DNA of 64,000 nucleotides from Rosa chinensis (lineage: Eukaryota; Streptophyta; Magnoliopsida; Rosales; Rosaceae), in contig NC_037088.1 in NCBI RefSeq assembly GCF_002994745.2, positions 52,729,897-52,793,896 of the forward strand. Reading direction: 5' to 3'. The notes beneath the pieces are model-generated. The model did no database searches. It was not told the DNA's origin and saw nothing but the letters and a program-made list of their open reading frames with translations. How positions within the stretch are numbered: the first letter of the stretch is position 1; each line of letters opens with the position of its first letter. This document shows, piece after piece, positions 38,641 through 49,983 of this stretch. Position numbers and translations under genes: made by a program.

Positions 38641-39085
38641 CTTCGCCGCTGCTTGACAGGATAGAAGGATCATTTGATGCTCAACTTGTGTGTGATGATC
38701 TCAGAGGAGATCCCTGGCATGTGAGCGTAGGACCATGCAAAGATGGCGACATTGTCATTTAGAAACTGGGTGAGTTCAACCGCTAGCTCTGGGTATAGCT
38801 AGGCACCGATGCGGACTGTTCACTCAGGGTGTTCGGTGGATATGCTGACAACTCTCAAGGATGTTTCTGGGTTGACAGGTTCCTTTTTGACAAATTTCTT
38901 CTCGTCATCCCTAGGGTCTTCATAGATATTGGCCGCTGGTATATGGTTTCCTACTATTAGGATCTCATGGCGACGTGCTGATCGCGTGACCGTTGTTGAG
39001 TAACATTCTCATGCCAGCTGTTGGCTTCCTTTCACACATCTTGTCCCGTTGGCTGTGGGGAACTTCATGAGAAGCATGTATCCGG

Positions 39086-39397
39086 CTATGATGCATTTGA
39101 GCTTGTGAAGTGTCGGTCGACCGATGATATCGTTATATGAACTGAAGCAATCGACCACGATGAACTCTGTATGTATTCCACCGTACACGGACTAGCGCCG
39201 ATAATTAGTAGCATGTAGTCAGAACCCAACGGTTGTGTGACGTCACCAGAGAAGCTGAGCAGCGGCTCGTGGTCCTGGAGCAATTTTCTGTTCCGTTGGA
39301 GTTGGTTGTAGCAGCCATTGAAGATGACATTGACAGCGGATTCGCTGTCAACAAGGACTCTTCCCATTGACCATTTGCCGAGTATGGCGTCGATCAA
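39086..39397 (-). pseudogene. Tat aspartic protease, altered active site
   Basis: The retropepsin core RVLVDSESAVNVIF aligns with the family's DTGS/DSGS motif, but the essential Gly is replaced by Glu. The following FSGDVTQPLG block is conserved. The frame is separate from gag and RT. Confidence 0.72.
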
Positions 39398-41249
39398 GAA
39401 TGGTCGTGGGGCAGATGTACTCCGCGCTCTTCCTCCTCCGAGAAGGTGATGGGTTCCCAGCCAAATCTTGGGAATTTAGCGGATCTCTCATAGTGGATGT
39501 TGCAAACTTCTTTGGGGTGGTTAGCACGTGCATAGCGCCTTTTTTCCCTATGAGACATGTTGGTGATCAGAGCACCATCGTCGATGGTGTTGATGCGGCC
39601 CATGGGCTCAATGTTGGCAACCACTGGTGGCGGTTGGCATACCTTGAATTGCTCCATCTTACCATCACGGTACAAAGTCTCAATAGCTGTTTTGAGAGCA
39701 TTGCAGTCGGTGGTATTGTGACCGCTGTCCTCTTGGTATTTACACCACTTGCCAGTGTTTCTTGGTTTTCCCACTCTTGGGTACTTTCTTGGGGGTGGTG
39801 GCGGAATCTGGTCCTTGTACTGGTCATATATTTTGTCATACGAGGCTGTGAGGACAGTGAACACTGCGTACCGCTGGGAGGACTCCGTCTGTTTGTTACG
39901 GTTATCCCAATGGGATGAGCGGTTGCCCTTATTGTAATGTTGGTACTTCTGCCGCGTGCTCTGGTAGTTGCCCTGTTACCACTCTCTCTTCTTGTCAACT
40001 AGTGGCGTAGCAAAGGGTTTGTTAGCAGTCTCTTGCTGGCTGGCAGAGGGCTGAGTGGTCTTTGCAGGTGTTTGCGGTGGTGGGGGGGTTTCTCCATATG
40101 TGATGAATTCTGCCTCTGCATGGATGACCGCCTCACCCATGACATGGTCATATACAGCATTTGGATGATTGTAATTGAGGTGATGGAGAAACGACCCCTT
40201 GAGGAATCCCTACTTGAAGGCTGCTAATGCCATTGTTTTATCAAGGTCACGACACTGAGATGCCGCCACTCACCATCTTGTGACAAATGCCTTTAATGTT
40301 TCTTCTGCACCCTGCCTAATGTTGAACAGCTGTGTTGTGTTGTGGTACCCGGCGGATAATAGGATGAACCGAGAGACTAAAGCTTGTGATAGTGCGTGGA
40401 ATGAGTCAATGAATCCAGGTGGGCATTCAAAGAACCAGCTCATTGCCTCACTGTCTAGCGTTTCACTGAACAAGTGGCAGAGGGTGGCGTCGTCGAATCC
40501 CTTGTTGTTAGTGACTTTTTTGAACGTGTCCATATGGATGAAGGGGTCAGTCATACCGCTGTAGTGTGACATCTTTGGAGTCTTTGCATATGCTGGTCTG
40601 ACTGCCTGTAAGATCCTGGCGGTGAATGGTCGTGGTCTGGACGCAAAGAACTGATTGGGAATTGGCGCTGGGGCGCCTGCTTCTGCCCGGATTAGCCTTC
40701 TCTCTAATTGCTGCATCTTTTCTAGTATTAGGGCGGTTGCCTCACCAGCGGACACCGTATGGAGATGCTGCTGAACTAGTTCTCGCCTAGGGACAGGTGG
40801 GTTGCCCTCAGTCCTGGCTCTAATAGCCGAGCGATTGGTGTGCGGCTGTGACTCCGCTTCCTGCTGCATCATTAGGCTGGGCAGGGGAGGTGGGCCCATT
40901 CCCAGTATCTCTGGTGGGTTCGGCGGTACCTGCATCTGTATGATTGGTACGGGTACCAATCCGCCTAGTTTGGGTCGACTACGCCTGGTGCTCCGCGATT
41001 GCTCGCTCTGCGCTGGGTTAGCATTTGCGTCCAGCGACCTTTTCAGTTCGTCTAATTTTGACATCAGCGTGGCCACCTGTCTTTAGGCCTCGGCCTTTTC
41101 TCTACGCGCTCCCTATTTGCCTTGTGGAGGTCCGCTAATGCCAGCTCATATATAGCGGTGAGATCCTGGCCTGGAGGGCGATTGCTTCCTGGTCGTGCCT
41201 CCGCTGCAGCTTGGGTCAACGGGACCTGGGATGAGCCCTGAGGTTCCAC
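39394..41249 (-). pseudogene. Tat Gag (broken)
   Basis: The first piece (41249-41064) is Pro/Gln-rich and ends at an in-frame TAA just before RQVATLMSKLDELKR. The main piece (41076-40270) carries the retrotransposon gag fold with MSHYSGMTDPFIHMDTFKKV, SEAMSWFFECPPGFIDSF and LFNIRQGAEETLKAFVTRW. After more stops, 39864-39394 contains the nucleocapsid-like WCKYQEDSGHNTTDC, where Gln replaces the usual His. At least three disabling changes are visible. Confidence 0.8.
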
Positions 41250-41402
41250 GCTAGGGTTGACTGGTGTGTTGAATAATGCTCAGTTAACGTTAACCGCTAG
41301 GTTTGTGGGATGCGGGTTGGCAGATTGATCCGCTTGCTCCTCAGCGTTTCCCCCGCTACCATTAGTCATGGTGGTTGTGGTGAGATGGCCTTTTGTTCAA
41401 GG

Positions 41403-41421
41403 GTTCCCACAGAAGGCACCA
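41403..41421 (-). other. Primer binding site of the Tat element
   Basis: Next to the 5' LTR the minus strand reads TGGTGCCTTCTGTGGGAAC, close to the TGGCGCCGTCTGTGGGAA form common in Tat elements. This fixes the element's orientation. Confidence 0.75.
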
Positions 41422-41422
41422 A

Positions 41423-41938
41423 TGTTAATGTTTAAGATTGAGCAGTAGCTTAATCTTGGTTAACGCAGGTCCGTGGGGCGGACCGCCACTCACAATGTTC
41501 TTAGAGCTTCCGCTACCTGTCAAGTAAAATACAGAGGGTGTCAGAGGGAGACCGCGTTGGGCGGTTTTCTCTTCTCCGATGCCAAAGTTAGTCAATGTAT
41601 TTATGTTGACAAAGTAACAGTAAGTAAGTAGCAAAATGTGTAATTAATGAGGAGAGAGGGGAGAACCATTTATAGGTGGGGAAGAGGCTGAGCTCTTCCA
41701 TGTTTTCGATGTGGGACTGATGTACTTCAATTCCCAGCTTCTGGAACTTCTGATGCTAACTTGGCGCAGCGCGTGGGGGCACGTCAGCGGTGATCTAGGG
41801 GTGAGCCGAGACTCAGGTGGTAGCCTGTTTGGCTGTGTTTCCGTAGGTCACACAGTTGGCGGTAGTTGGTACCGCTGGCTGTATCATGAGCGTTGCTCAT
41901 TATAGCTAATTATGCTTGCAAATGCTTATGCAAGTACA
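41423..41938 (-). repeat. 5' LTR of the Tat element
   Basis: A 516-bp partner of 30147-30657. It begins TGTTAATGTTTAAG and ends CAAGTACA on the plus strand, followed by the duplicated target ATATG (41939-41943). Confidence 0.92.
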
Positions 41939-42275
41939 ATATGTTGCTGGAATCCTTTTGAATTTGCTAAAAGAATGATTTCAAGAGTTTTGGGTTGGAA
42001 AATCGAGTAATTACTATATCATAATATTCAATGAATTTAGTTTAAGGAAATTTTAAATCATATTGTTTTGAATTTAAACTATATGGTAATATAAGAAAAT
42101 TCCGGAAGAAATAAAAAAATAATTTAATTGAATGTTATATTTAGGGTGGTTAGAAGAGTATTTATTTTTTTTTTTTTTAATTTTTCTCTCTTTATCCTTA
42201 TTTGTCTTTTCATATGACTTGACAAAATTTATTAATAATTGAAAAAAGTTGGAGGTCCAACTAGAATCACCCTTA

Positions 42276-43589
42276 CTCTAATCACAAAAAGAAAAAAACA
42301 AAAACACAATCTGTTCATTTACTTATTCCTCAAGCAGTACAAAAATAATCCACCCCAATGTGGTCGACAATAAGAACCGTTCTGTAGAAACTACTACAAA
42401 GTCACCTTATCCAAAAGAGTAAACAAAACTAGTAATCTCCTTGCATACCGACCTTTTAAGAAAAAAATTGAGCCCAAAACAAAAGGAAGAAAAATTCCCG
42501 AAGAAGAGTATAGTAGACAACAGGGTCATCTCTTTTCTTGTGATATTTTCAGCTCCAGTGGACACTGAAGAAGCTTCTTCCTCCACAATATTAGCAATCC
42601 CATTTAGCCCAAAGCAACGAGCCGACAGAGCTTCAATCAACCTCGGCCCAAACTAATCCTTCCCCATTCCAAGGCCCAAATTAGATAAATAGCCCAATAA
42701 CAGGCCCAGCCAACCCAACTAGGGCAAACCCTAGAGGAGAAGACAACCTCCTCTATAATGCTGCCGCCGCCTTTGTCGTCAGAAATCGATCAAGTGTATG
42801 TCTGTACACGCGTCAGCACCACCACCGTCATTAATAGCAACAACAATCCAGATCACTAACCAAGGTAGAGAACCCTTAATTGGTTCTGACCCCGAGCAGA
42901 CCCGCACCGCCTTCACCACCAACGACCTTAAAGGAGTCTAGACCCACACTAGCCTGCCATTAATACTGGCTTTAAAGCTACTAGAATCTGCAAACCCCAA
43001 TCACTTATCCCTGCCCTCGCAGCCAACAAGGCCATAGAACTATCATCACCACAACCAGCGGTGACAATTAGATCTGGCTTCTTCATCCAACCCACAACTC
43101 GAGCCAAAGTTCCTGCCTTTACAAACCATGCCATACCACCATCATCGCAGCAACCACAAACTGCAAAAGCCACAAAGAAGCAGAGGTCACAGCTAATAGA
43201 ACACAAGCATTGTCGACCAAGCCCCCCGACACCAAAGAGCAGGGTTGTCAATTATATTTTATATTTTATCTTAAAGCATTTTTAGCAAACTTTCTATAGG
43301 GACTCAATAGCTATTTTGGAGAGCATATTTAGTGTTAAAAAAAAAAAATTAGCAACTGCACCAGATTTAAGTGACCATCCATTTTAACTTTTAGTTATCT
43401 TGTTCCTTAATATAGAGAGAGCAAGATTAATAGAGACTCTCTTATTGTTAATTTAAAACATTCATTTTAAATTATGTGTAATCTATAATATGGTTGTAAG
43501 TCAAGCTTTATAAGCTTTTAAGTTTTATCATAATAAGCATACCTATCTATAACTATAGATAGTATATAGCCCTATCTATTAATATCTTT
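42276..43589. other. Unassigned repeat-like DNA
   Basis: Short open frames on the minus strand (42640-42407, 43251-42949) have no recognised domain. The G/C-rich stretch 42650-43240 differs from its A/T-rich surroundings and may be a degraded LINE or captured gene piece. Nothing firmer can be said. Confidence 0.3.
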
Positions 43590-43790
43590 AAGGTATCTAA
43601 CTCGCTTAAACCAATGGACGAAATGAATCTGTCCAACCTGAACCGTACTAGCTTTAAGGCAGTTATCAATGCCTTAACAACCATAAATTTAGCTGAAATT
43701 TTGCAGAGATGATCTGTACATTAGTACCTAAAATCTTAATGGTTGAGATGTGGATATGCGACTGAAAAGTGACCCTAAATCCTAAACTCG
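43590..43790. mobile_element. Partial hairpin MITE
   Basis: It shares the phrases CCAATGGACGAA, TCTGTCCAACCTGAACCGT, AAATTTTGCAGAGATGATCTGT and GACTGAAAAGTGACCC with the complete hairpin elements. Only one arm and the loop side are kept. Confidence 0.6.
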
Positions 43791-43794
43791 CTCT

Positions 43795-43796
<2 letters not shown>

Positions 43797-43828
<32 letters not shown>
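43797..43828. repeat. (AT)n microsatellite
   Basis: About 16 AT units lie between two hairpin elements. Confidence 0.95.
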
Positions 43829-43831
<3 letters not shown>

Positions 43832-43839
43832 TTTTCTCA

Positions 43840-44207
43840 GGTGCGGACGTCAGTATAGAAATTTCGGTACGGATTTCCTGTTTTCACCCACTTTCCAATC
43901 ACATATTTTGATCTTAACCGTTCAGTTTTTAGGTCCTAATGCATAGATCATCTCTACAAAATTTCAGCCAATTTGGTGATCGTTAAGGTATCCAAAACTA
44001 CAATTTACACGAACGAACCGAATCTGTCGAACCTGAACCATTCGTGTACATTGTTGTAATTTGCAGTTTTGGATGCCTTAACGATCACCAAATTGGCTGA
44101 AATTTTGCAGAGGTGATCTATACATTAGGACCTAAAAACTGAACAGTTAAGATGTGAAAATGTGATCGGAAAGTGGGAGAAAACGGGAAATCCGTACCGT
44201 CCGCACC
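43840..44207. mobile_element. Near-palindromic MITE, copy 3
   Basis: GGTGCGGACG...CGGTACGGATTTCC pairs with GGAAATCCGTACCGTCCGCACC at the other end. The arms carry the family core (TTCAGTTTTTAGGTCC / GGACCTAAAAACTGAA), and the centre is a further inverted repeat around a CAGTTTTGGATGCC motif. The 368-bp unit can fold along nearly its whole length. Confidence 0.8.
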
Positions 44208-44218
44208 GTAGCCGGACT

Positions 44219-44239
44219 GTGTGTGTGTGTGTATATACA

Positions 44240-44275
<36 letters not shown>

Positions 44276-44281
44276 TATATA
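44219..44281. repeat. Compound microsatellite (GT)n(CATA)n(TA)n
   Basis: GT units, then about eight CATA units, then TA units lie directly between hairpin MITEs 3 and 4. Confidence 0.95.
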
Positions 44282-44639
44282 ACTTATTGGACCCACTTTT
44301 CGATCACATATCCACATCTCAACCGTTCAGTTTTTAGGTGTATATGAGTAGATCACATTTGCAAATTTTAAGCCAAATTGATAATCGTTAAGACATTCAT
44401 AACTTCGATTTACAACTATAAATATGGACGGTTCAGTTTGGACAGATACGGTTCATCCATTGATTTAGTCTAGTTTGATACCTTAACAATCATCAATTTG
44501 GTTGAAAGTTTACAGAAGTCATCTATACATTAGGACCTAAAAACTGAACGGTAGAGATACTAAAATGCGATTGAAAAGTGGGTCCCATAAAGGATCCCTT
44601 AAAATGACAAAAAAAAAAGATCCCTTAGTGGAAGGGCCC
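44282..44639. mobile_element. Near-palindromic MITE, copy 4
   Basis: It is closely related to copy 1 (15426-15803): GGACCCACTTTTCGATCACA at the left pairs with GATTGAAAAGTGGGTCCCAT at the right. The right end keeps GATCCCTTAGTGGAAGGGCCC, but the left terminal arm is missing, replaced by the microsatellite. A 17-bp poly(A) insertion sits at 44602-44618. Confidence 0.78.
44593..44627 (+). repeat. Ultra-short poly(A) retro-insertion in the MITE
   Basis: GATCCCTTA occurs at 44593-44601 and 44619-44627 around the 17 bp AAATGAC plus ten A. The sister MITE at 15426-15803 has a single uninterrupted GATCCCTTA at this place, so the insertion and its 9-bp duplication are directly visible. Confidence 0.72.
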
Positions 44640-44686
44640 TCTATATATTGAAGATAGCTATAAATTGAAGACAAGTAGTACTGTTG

Positions 44687-44958
44687 TGTTTCTGGCATTT
44701 TCACAAACACATAGTGACACAATTCTCAATGTATAATAATAATATTGACATGGATAAGGAGAGACTCAACAAGGACACTCTTATCAAAATTCAACAAAGA
44801 TTTCAGAATTTCTTGCAGTCCATGAAGCTCAAGTATCTCATGTTTTTTCTAATTGCATCTCTTTTAGGGTTAGTTCTGGTTCAACTCATTGGTTTAGACA
44901 TAGCCTGGTTGATTTTCGAGGTCTGAACCAGCCATGCAGCTCAGCTCGAACCACGTTC
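44687..44958 (+). pseudogene. KCS N-terminal gene fragment
   Basis: The segment matches the 5' UTR end and first ~95 codons of the KCS gene at 24512. It shares DMDKERL, RFQNFLQSMKLKYL, FFLIASLLGLVLVQLIGLDI and the EV-stop-TSHAAQLE region, which corresponds to [12 protein letters not shown] in the intact gene. The block between KLKY and the first membrane segment is deleted. A stop (TGA) follows EV. The copy ends abruptly where degraded LTR sequence begins, and the catalytic part is absent. Confidence 0.82.
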
Positions 44959-45846
44959 ACCTTAACCTGCAGGATAAACTTTACACCATCGAATGGTGCA
45001 CCGGGTTGCAACAATAAACTTGGTAAGCTTATGAAGTTCGTGTGAGTAAACTAAAACCAACATAACAGACAACACATGCTTAAGTAATCTCAACCTAACA
45101 AATAGATATGCATATAACACAACAACAATCATCAATTTCACATCCCTCAATATCATGCTTACGTAAGTCAACTTATGACTAAAACCCACATGCTCTGACT
45201 CTCAACTCAGCATTCGGTTAACAAAAACTCTGTAACCATCGTACACTTTAAATCATTTTAAAATGCAACCACAATTGCACATAAATACTTTCATTTCTGT
45301 TCACAGAGAACACTCATCACCACTGTGACCCTTTAAATAATTTGAAATCTCAGCAATAACTTAGCGAAGAAAGTAAAGCACTCACAATTAAATCAAGTAA
45401 CTAGTAATCCCTACATAGAAATTAGTTCAGGAGATCACTTAATCACACAATCCAAAATCATAATAATCCCTGCACATAGTTTAGTTCAGGAGATTACACT
45501 ACAATCAATCAATTTAGAAAAATAGTAACCTCTGCATATATTTTAGTTCAGGAGATTATGTTAAAATCAAATATAGCAACTTCACATAACACCACAAAAT
45601 CACCTTTCCAACTCGAGGAAGAGAAATCAACACAATGATTATAAACTCCACAACAACTGATATCCTTTACACCAAAATCAACATTCTTTTAAAAAGCTAT
45701 TCATGAGTCCCAATAACCGCGCAGTTGTGCTCATGAATACATTGGCAGACATACTAGAGCTTTGACTAGATCGTAACCATTCACCCAAGAGCATGATATC
45801 CCGATTTCATAACCATTCACCAAAGACATGGTTCCCGATTTCCTCG

Positions 45847-46030
45847 CCATAGTCACACTAGACTCAAGTCACACTAGACCGAAAACATTCAAAGAGGTCA
45901 CACTAGATCGAAAATATTTAAGAAGGTCACACTAGACCCATGGTCACACAAGACCAAAAATATATAAACATGTCACACTAGACTCATGGTCACACAAGAC
46001 CAAAAACATTTAAACAGGCCATACTACACA
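45847..46030. repeat. Irregular tandem repeat with GTCACACTAGA core
   Basis: Seven or more copies of GTCACACTAGA/GTCACACAAGA with AAAA.AT.TA spacers occur, at 20-50 bp intervals. The array lies in the degraded LTR. Confidence 0.75.
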
Positions 46031-46328
46031 GAAATGTTTCACAAAACCCAGATAAAACGATATCACAATTGTACACTTTACGTAAAACTATCGTTTCCAC
46101 AACTCAAAACACTTTTAAAACAATATAAATCATCTTTCTCACGATATATTGTTTTCTTCAAAGAGTCAAATCTAAAAACAATAATATGATCAACATCACT
46201 AAAATTGTTTACACCAAAAGATAATTTCAACAATATATATATATTTCACGTTAATACACACACACACACACACATAGTCATCCTCTTAGGAATGCCACTA
46301 ACATCAACTATAGTTTACAGTTTAAATA

Positions 46329-46745
46329 AGGGCTAAATACTAGTTAGTACCCTGTGGTTTAGGTCCAAAATCAATTCAGTCCCTGGACTTCTAATTTCAT
46401 CAAAAACACTCCTGCACTTTTAATTTTGATCTAATAGGTCCAATTTGTTAATATTCTATTATGGGTTCAAGTTATAGTTGGATTATTTGTTGAAAAACTA
46501 TTTATTTTTAATAGTAGGCCTCACTCCTAAATTGACTATGCAGACCACCTCGACATCACATCATAAAACATAGGTCATATATGAGCCACATTAACAAGTT
46601 AAATAACTCAATTGTCAGAAAACTAACAAATTGGACCTATTAGATCAAAATTGAAAGTGCAGGGGTGTTTTTGATGAAATTAGAAGTTCATGGACTTAAT
46701 TAATTTTGGACCTAAACCACAGGGTAGTAATTTGTATTTAGCCCT
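46329..46745. mobile_element. MITE with long TIRs and 7-bp target duplication
   Basis: AGGGCTAAATACTAGTTAGT at the left and its reverse complement form at the right (GGTAGTAATTTGTATTTAGCCCT) begin TIRs of more than 100 bp. These run through CTGTGGTTTAGGTCCAAAAT and on to GATCTAATAGGTCCAATTTG. TTAAATA flanks both sides (46322-46328, 46746-46752). There is no coding sequence. Confidence 0.85.
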
Positions 46746-47340
46746 TTAAATAACAAAACAATTACAATTTAAATAATAACAATTTAAATAACAAAACAAT
46801 AGACTCTGTCATGACTTAGAACAACGTGAGATTTACTCACCTCAAAATTCCGCTGTGTCTTCACACACCACACGAGATAAAGCACATAACCATCAAGCTC
46901 CACTCAAACGACTTCGTCAAACATCTAATCACATCAAGGTTACCATTTATTACAACACAACGCACAAAAAAGTTTAAAGTCCAAAACACACATTCGAACT
47001 AAAAACTGAAGTTTACGTCAATCGAGACGAAACTTCTCCCAAGACACCACAAGGTCTCTGAAAAACTTCTATGATCAAATTGCATAAACGAAAGCATGAT
47101 CCAACGGGTGGATCCTCACTGATCGAAAATCGAACGAACTGAAACCGAAAATAACCTAACTCATCCAAATAGTCTAGCAATCACAAAACTAAACACACCT
47201 ACATGTTTGCATCGACGAACGAAGGCTAATGGAGCAAAGAAATGATCCAGAAGTGGCCTGACTCGCCTCACAAGCGGCTACTAGTAAGCCCCATGTGCCG
47301 CCCAACCAACCTCAAAATCGGCAAGATCAAGTCAAAATGA

Positions 47341-49832
47341 GGAGCATAGCAAGAGGAACAAATTTTATACTTGACACTAAAATAAATTTGGCCTGGATAT
47401 ATACGTGTTTTAACTAACTATGCTTATCAATTTGATGTATGTTGAATATTTTGTTTGAGAATTTGGAAAATATTTATTTTATCTGTTTGTTACAATTATA
47501 TAAATGAACATAAATGGGAATATTAATGAATATCAACTACGTACTCTTAACAAAAGAACTTAAACTACCTCGAAGCCATTGGGGTTGGAAAAAGTATTTT
47601 CTGACATCATTTATGTCGCTTTGTCATGAAAATTTTGTAGGTATTGGTCTACTTTTTGTCTTCTTTGCAGTTCTTGGTGGTGATAGACTTGCGATGAGAT
47701 CAAGTTTGGGTTGTGTCCTTGGTGTTGATTTCATTTAAGGCATAGGTTTTGATTGGTTGCTACTAGATAATCCTGGTGGCGGGAGCAGTGGTTGGGTATC
47801 TGTGATGAGCCTTGGTGATCTTGCTTCATGGAGGTTAGGGTGGGTTTTGTGAGGGATAAAATTTTGCAATGATTGGTGGTGTGGACGATGTGTTGTTTGC
47901 TAACGGCGACCACGAAGAAGACATAGGCATTATGGTCGACGGCAGTGATCAATTGCTCTAGTCGTGATCATTGGCAGGTTTCTCTTTGTGTTGCCATCAA
48001 CGACATACTTCCGGCGAGGATATCCAATAGTGCTGACGATACCAACAAATAGTGTGGTGGTTTGAAGGTGGCTGCAAAATTCTCTACTGTTTTGGCTCTT
48101 AAGTTATGCCTTGATTTCCTTGATGCGGTCTAGGGTTTAGGTTTGGGCTTGTAAATTTCTTTTTAATTTTAGATTTTTCAGTTTGCTTAGGGAGACTGAA
48201 ATGCTTAGGACTCATTCTCCAAAAAAATTATTTTATGTTTGAGATATGTCGCCACTGGCTAAGAACATCCGCATTTCTTGTCTCTTTGAATTTTTTCATG
48301 AGTTGGGTATGTTGGTTTTAGATGTGCTTCATTGCTCCATTAAAAAAGATTGAATTACTGATAATAAATTTTTTAAAAGCACCACTTGAATGAATCATTA
48401 TGTATAATTTCGCTGATCAGACATTATTCTACTGAAAATAATTAAAAGAAATAGAGAAATAAAACTCTAACTACTTTTAAAATTTAAATAATCACATTGA
48501 AATTTGGAAACACAATTGACGACTTTCTAAGACTTAATTTTCAGAAGTTTTATTAAAAATTAACTTGAGCAAATCTAACACGATGTAATTTTTGACATAA
48601 CTACTACTGATACAAACGATGTGAGCAGAGGAACTAAAGTTCTACTTTGAAATGTAGACTACGAGCTAATAGCCATAGGTGCTTGTATGTACCGCCATTA
48701 CATTGTAAAAATAAATATGTACAACTCTTCAATAGATAACCTTACTCCTCATATATTTAGAAAATCCCCGGCGGCCGCCGTGGTGGCCAAAGCAGCCAGT
48801 AGAAAAGCTTGGTTAGGCCAATGATGCATTATTGGATTTGATTGAGAATTTTTCTTCTTTGTTGATGAGCAATACGATTGGGACATATAACAGAGGTTGG
48901 TAGTTGGTAGCAAGTAAGCGATCCAAAATTCTGGATATGTCCATAATTTAATAGGCTTCAACACAAGCATGACCATTTTGATGAGTCAATTTCCATTTTA
49001 TATTTTAAGAATGAAAGAAAAACTGGAAAACGAGCTGTCATTAGGTTTGTAAGTTGCAAGTTTGCAACGCTTTCCCTAGCATTTACTCGACACTGACTTC
49101 TCCAAGAATTAGGACTGCCGATCAGAATTAATTCACATTCAATACTTTGTTTGGGACAGCATTTATATTGGGTAGGATTTGGTTTAATTGTTGTTAAAAT
49201 TTGGCTTAGTGTCTAACAAAGTTAGGTTGACTGCAGATAAACAAGGGAGGAGAATTAAAACTCTGATTACGAGATCAGCTTTAATGTTGTTAGTTGTTTG
49301 AAACAACTTGTTTCTACTGTTTTCCGGGGATCCGGTGAACTCGCATAGGTCAGGACATATGATCCTGTCTTGTCGTGAGGATCACATTCAGGAGAGAGAA
49401 CCCATGAATCTCCGACGTAGAAATCAATCGAGTAATGATTTTGGCAGAGTAAAGAGTGTCAAAGTTGAGTAAAATAACTCAACTGCGTATATAAACCCTA
49501 TAGGAAAGAGGCTAAATGGCCAGGAGTGTGTACTGTGCTATGGCCATTTTGGGAGTCTTTCAGCGATACCTTACTCTCAGGGTATGATATCCAAGAATTT
49601 CTCAAATATTTTGCCTTAAAAAAATAGTCATCTTGATATTGGATCCGTTCTACCTTAAAACTTTGATTGATTCTATATTGTGCTCCCTTAACGAAAGCCC
49701 CTTCTATAAACGTGACTTTTAGGGTTCGTTTCATAAATAGTAGTAAGTAACAATCTGAAAGACCAAATGACCCTCAATCAAGCAACCATTTTACACATTC
49801 ATAGACATCACAATAATTTAAAGAGCATACTT
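47341..49832. other. Intergenic, no gene seen
   Basis: The G/T-rich block 47600-48230, with the end ACTGAAATGCTTAGGACTCA, may be a degraded LINE 3' region like 890-1420. The rest is A/T-rich with no supported features. Confidence 0.35.
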
Positions 49833-49983
49833 CTAAATGGTTAGTTTTTTTTTTTTTTTGAGAAACCCAAATGGGACGTCAATCCATTGAATGTAAATGT
49901 AGATAACATTACAAAATGACTCACCAGGATCTCCCGGCTACGACAGAATTGAGCCATGAATAGAAACCCTAAATGGTTAGTTT
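49833..49983 (-). mobile_element. Short retroposon (LINE 3' end or SINE), 15-bp target duplication
   Basis: CTAAATGGTTAGTTT is repeated exactly at 49833-49847 and 49969-49983. Between the copies is a 121-bp insert that begins with a T-run, which is a poly(A) tail on the minus strand, followed by GAGAAACCCAAATGGGACGT. This is a clear target-primed insertion. The body resembles a plant LINE 3' UTR. Confidence 0.85.

Larger units (their letters stand above)
30147..41938 (-). mobile_element. Ty3/gypsy Tat-lineage retrotransposon, defective (minus strand)
   Basis: LTRs of 511 bp (30147-30657) and 516 bp (41423-41938) with TG/CA ends are flanked by the perfect 5-bp duplication ATATG. On the minus strand the order is primer site, gag, protease, RT, RNase H, second (archaeal-type) RNase H, integrase. 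A long 3' region follows, carrying tandem repeats and an antisense gene. Dual RNase H plus an antisense 3' ORF is the hallmark of the Tat lineage. Frameshifts and stops occur in gag, RT and integrase, so the copy is not autonomous. The LTRs differ at roughly 30-40 positions by eye. Confidence 0.92.
29885..42275. mobile_element. Small TIR element split by the Tat retrotransposon
   Basis: TAAGGGTGGTTCTAGTTGGA at 29885 is matched by its reverse complement ending at 42275, with one mismatch. Removing the Tat insertion (30147-41938) and one copy of its ATATG duplication leaves a unit of about 590 bp with no coding sequence, that is, a MITE. It is therefore older than the Tat insertion. No target duplication was recognised at its own edges. 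Confidence 0.72.
44959..47340 (-). mobile_element. Degraded LTR fragment related to the solo LTR at 6518-9661
   Basis: Reverse-complement matches in the right order link this stretch to the solo LTR: GTTTACTCAC..AGCTT.CC and TTGTTGCAA.CCCGGT at 44970-45050; GAAGAC.CAG and GAGGTGAGTAAA.CTCAC at 46826-46866; and a GATCC.AC..GTGGATC unit near 47100. It has no intact ends and no coding region. A MITE (46329-46745) interrupts it. Confidence 0.55.

Noticed and set aside
42949..43251. 100-aa minus-strand Cys/Gly-rich ORF
   Set aside because: No recognisable fold, no start context, repeat-rich surroundings. It is not supported as a gene.
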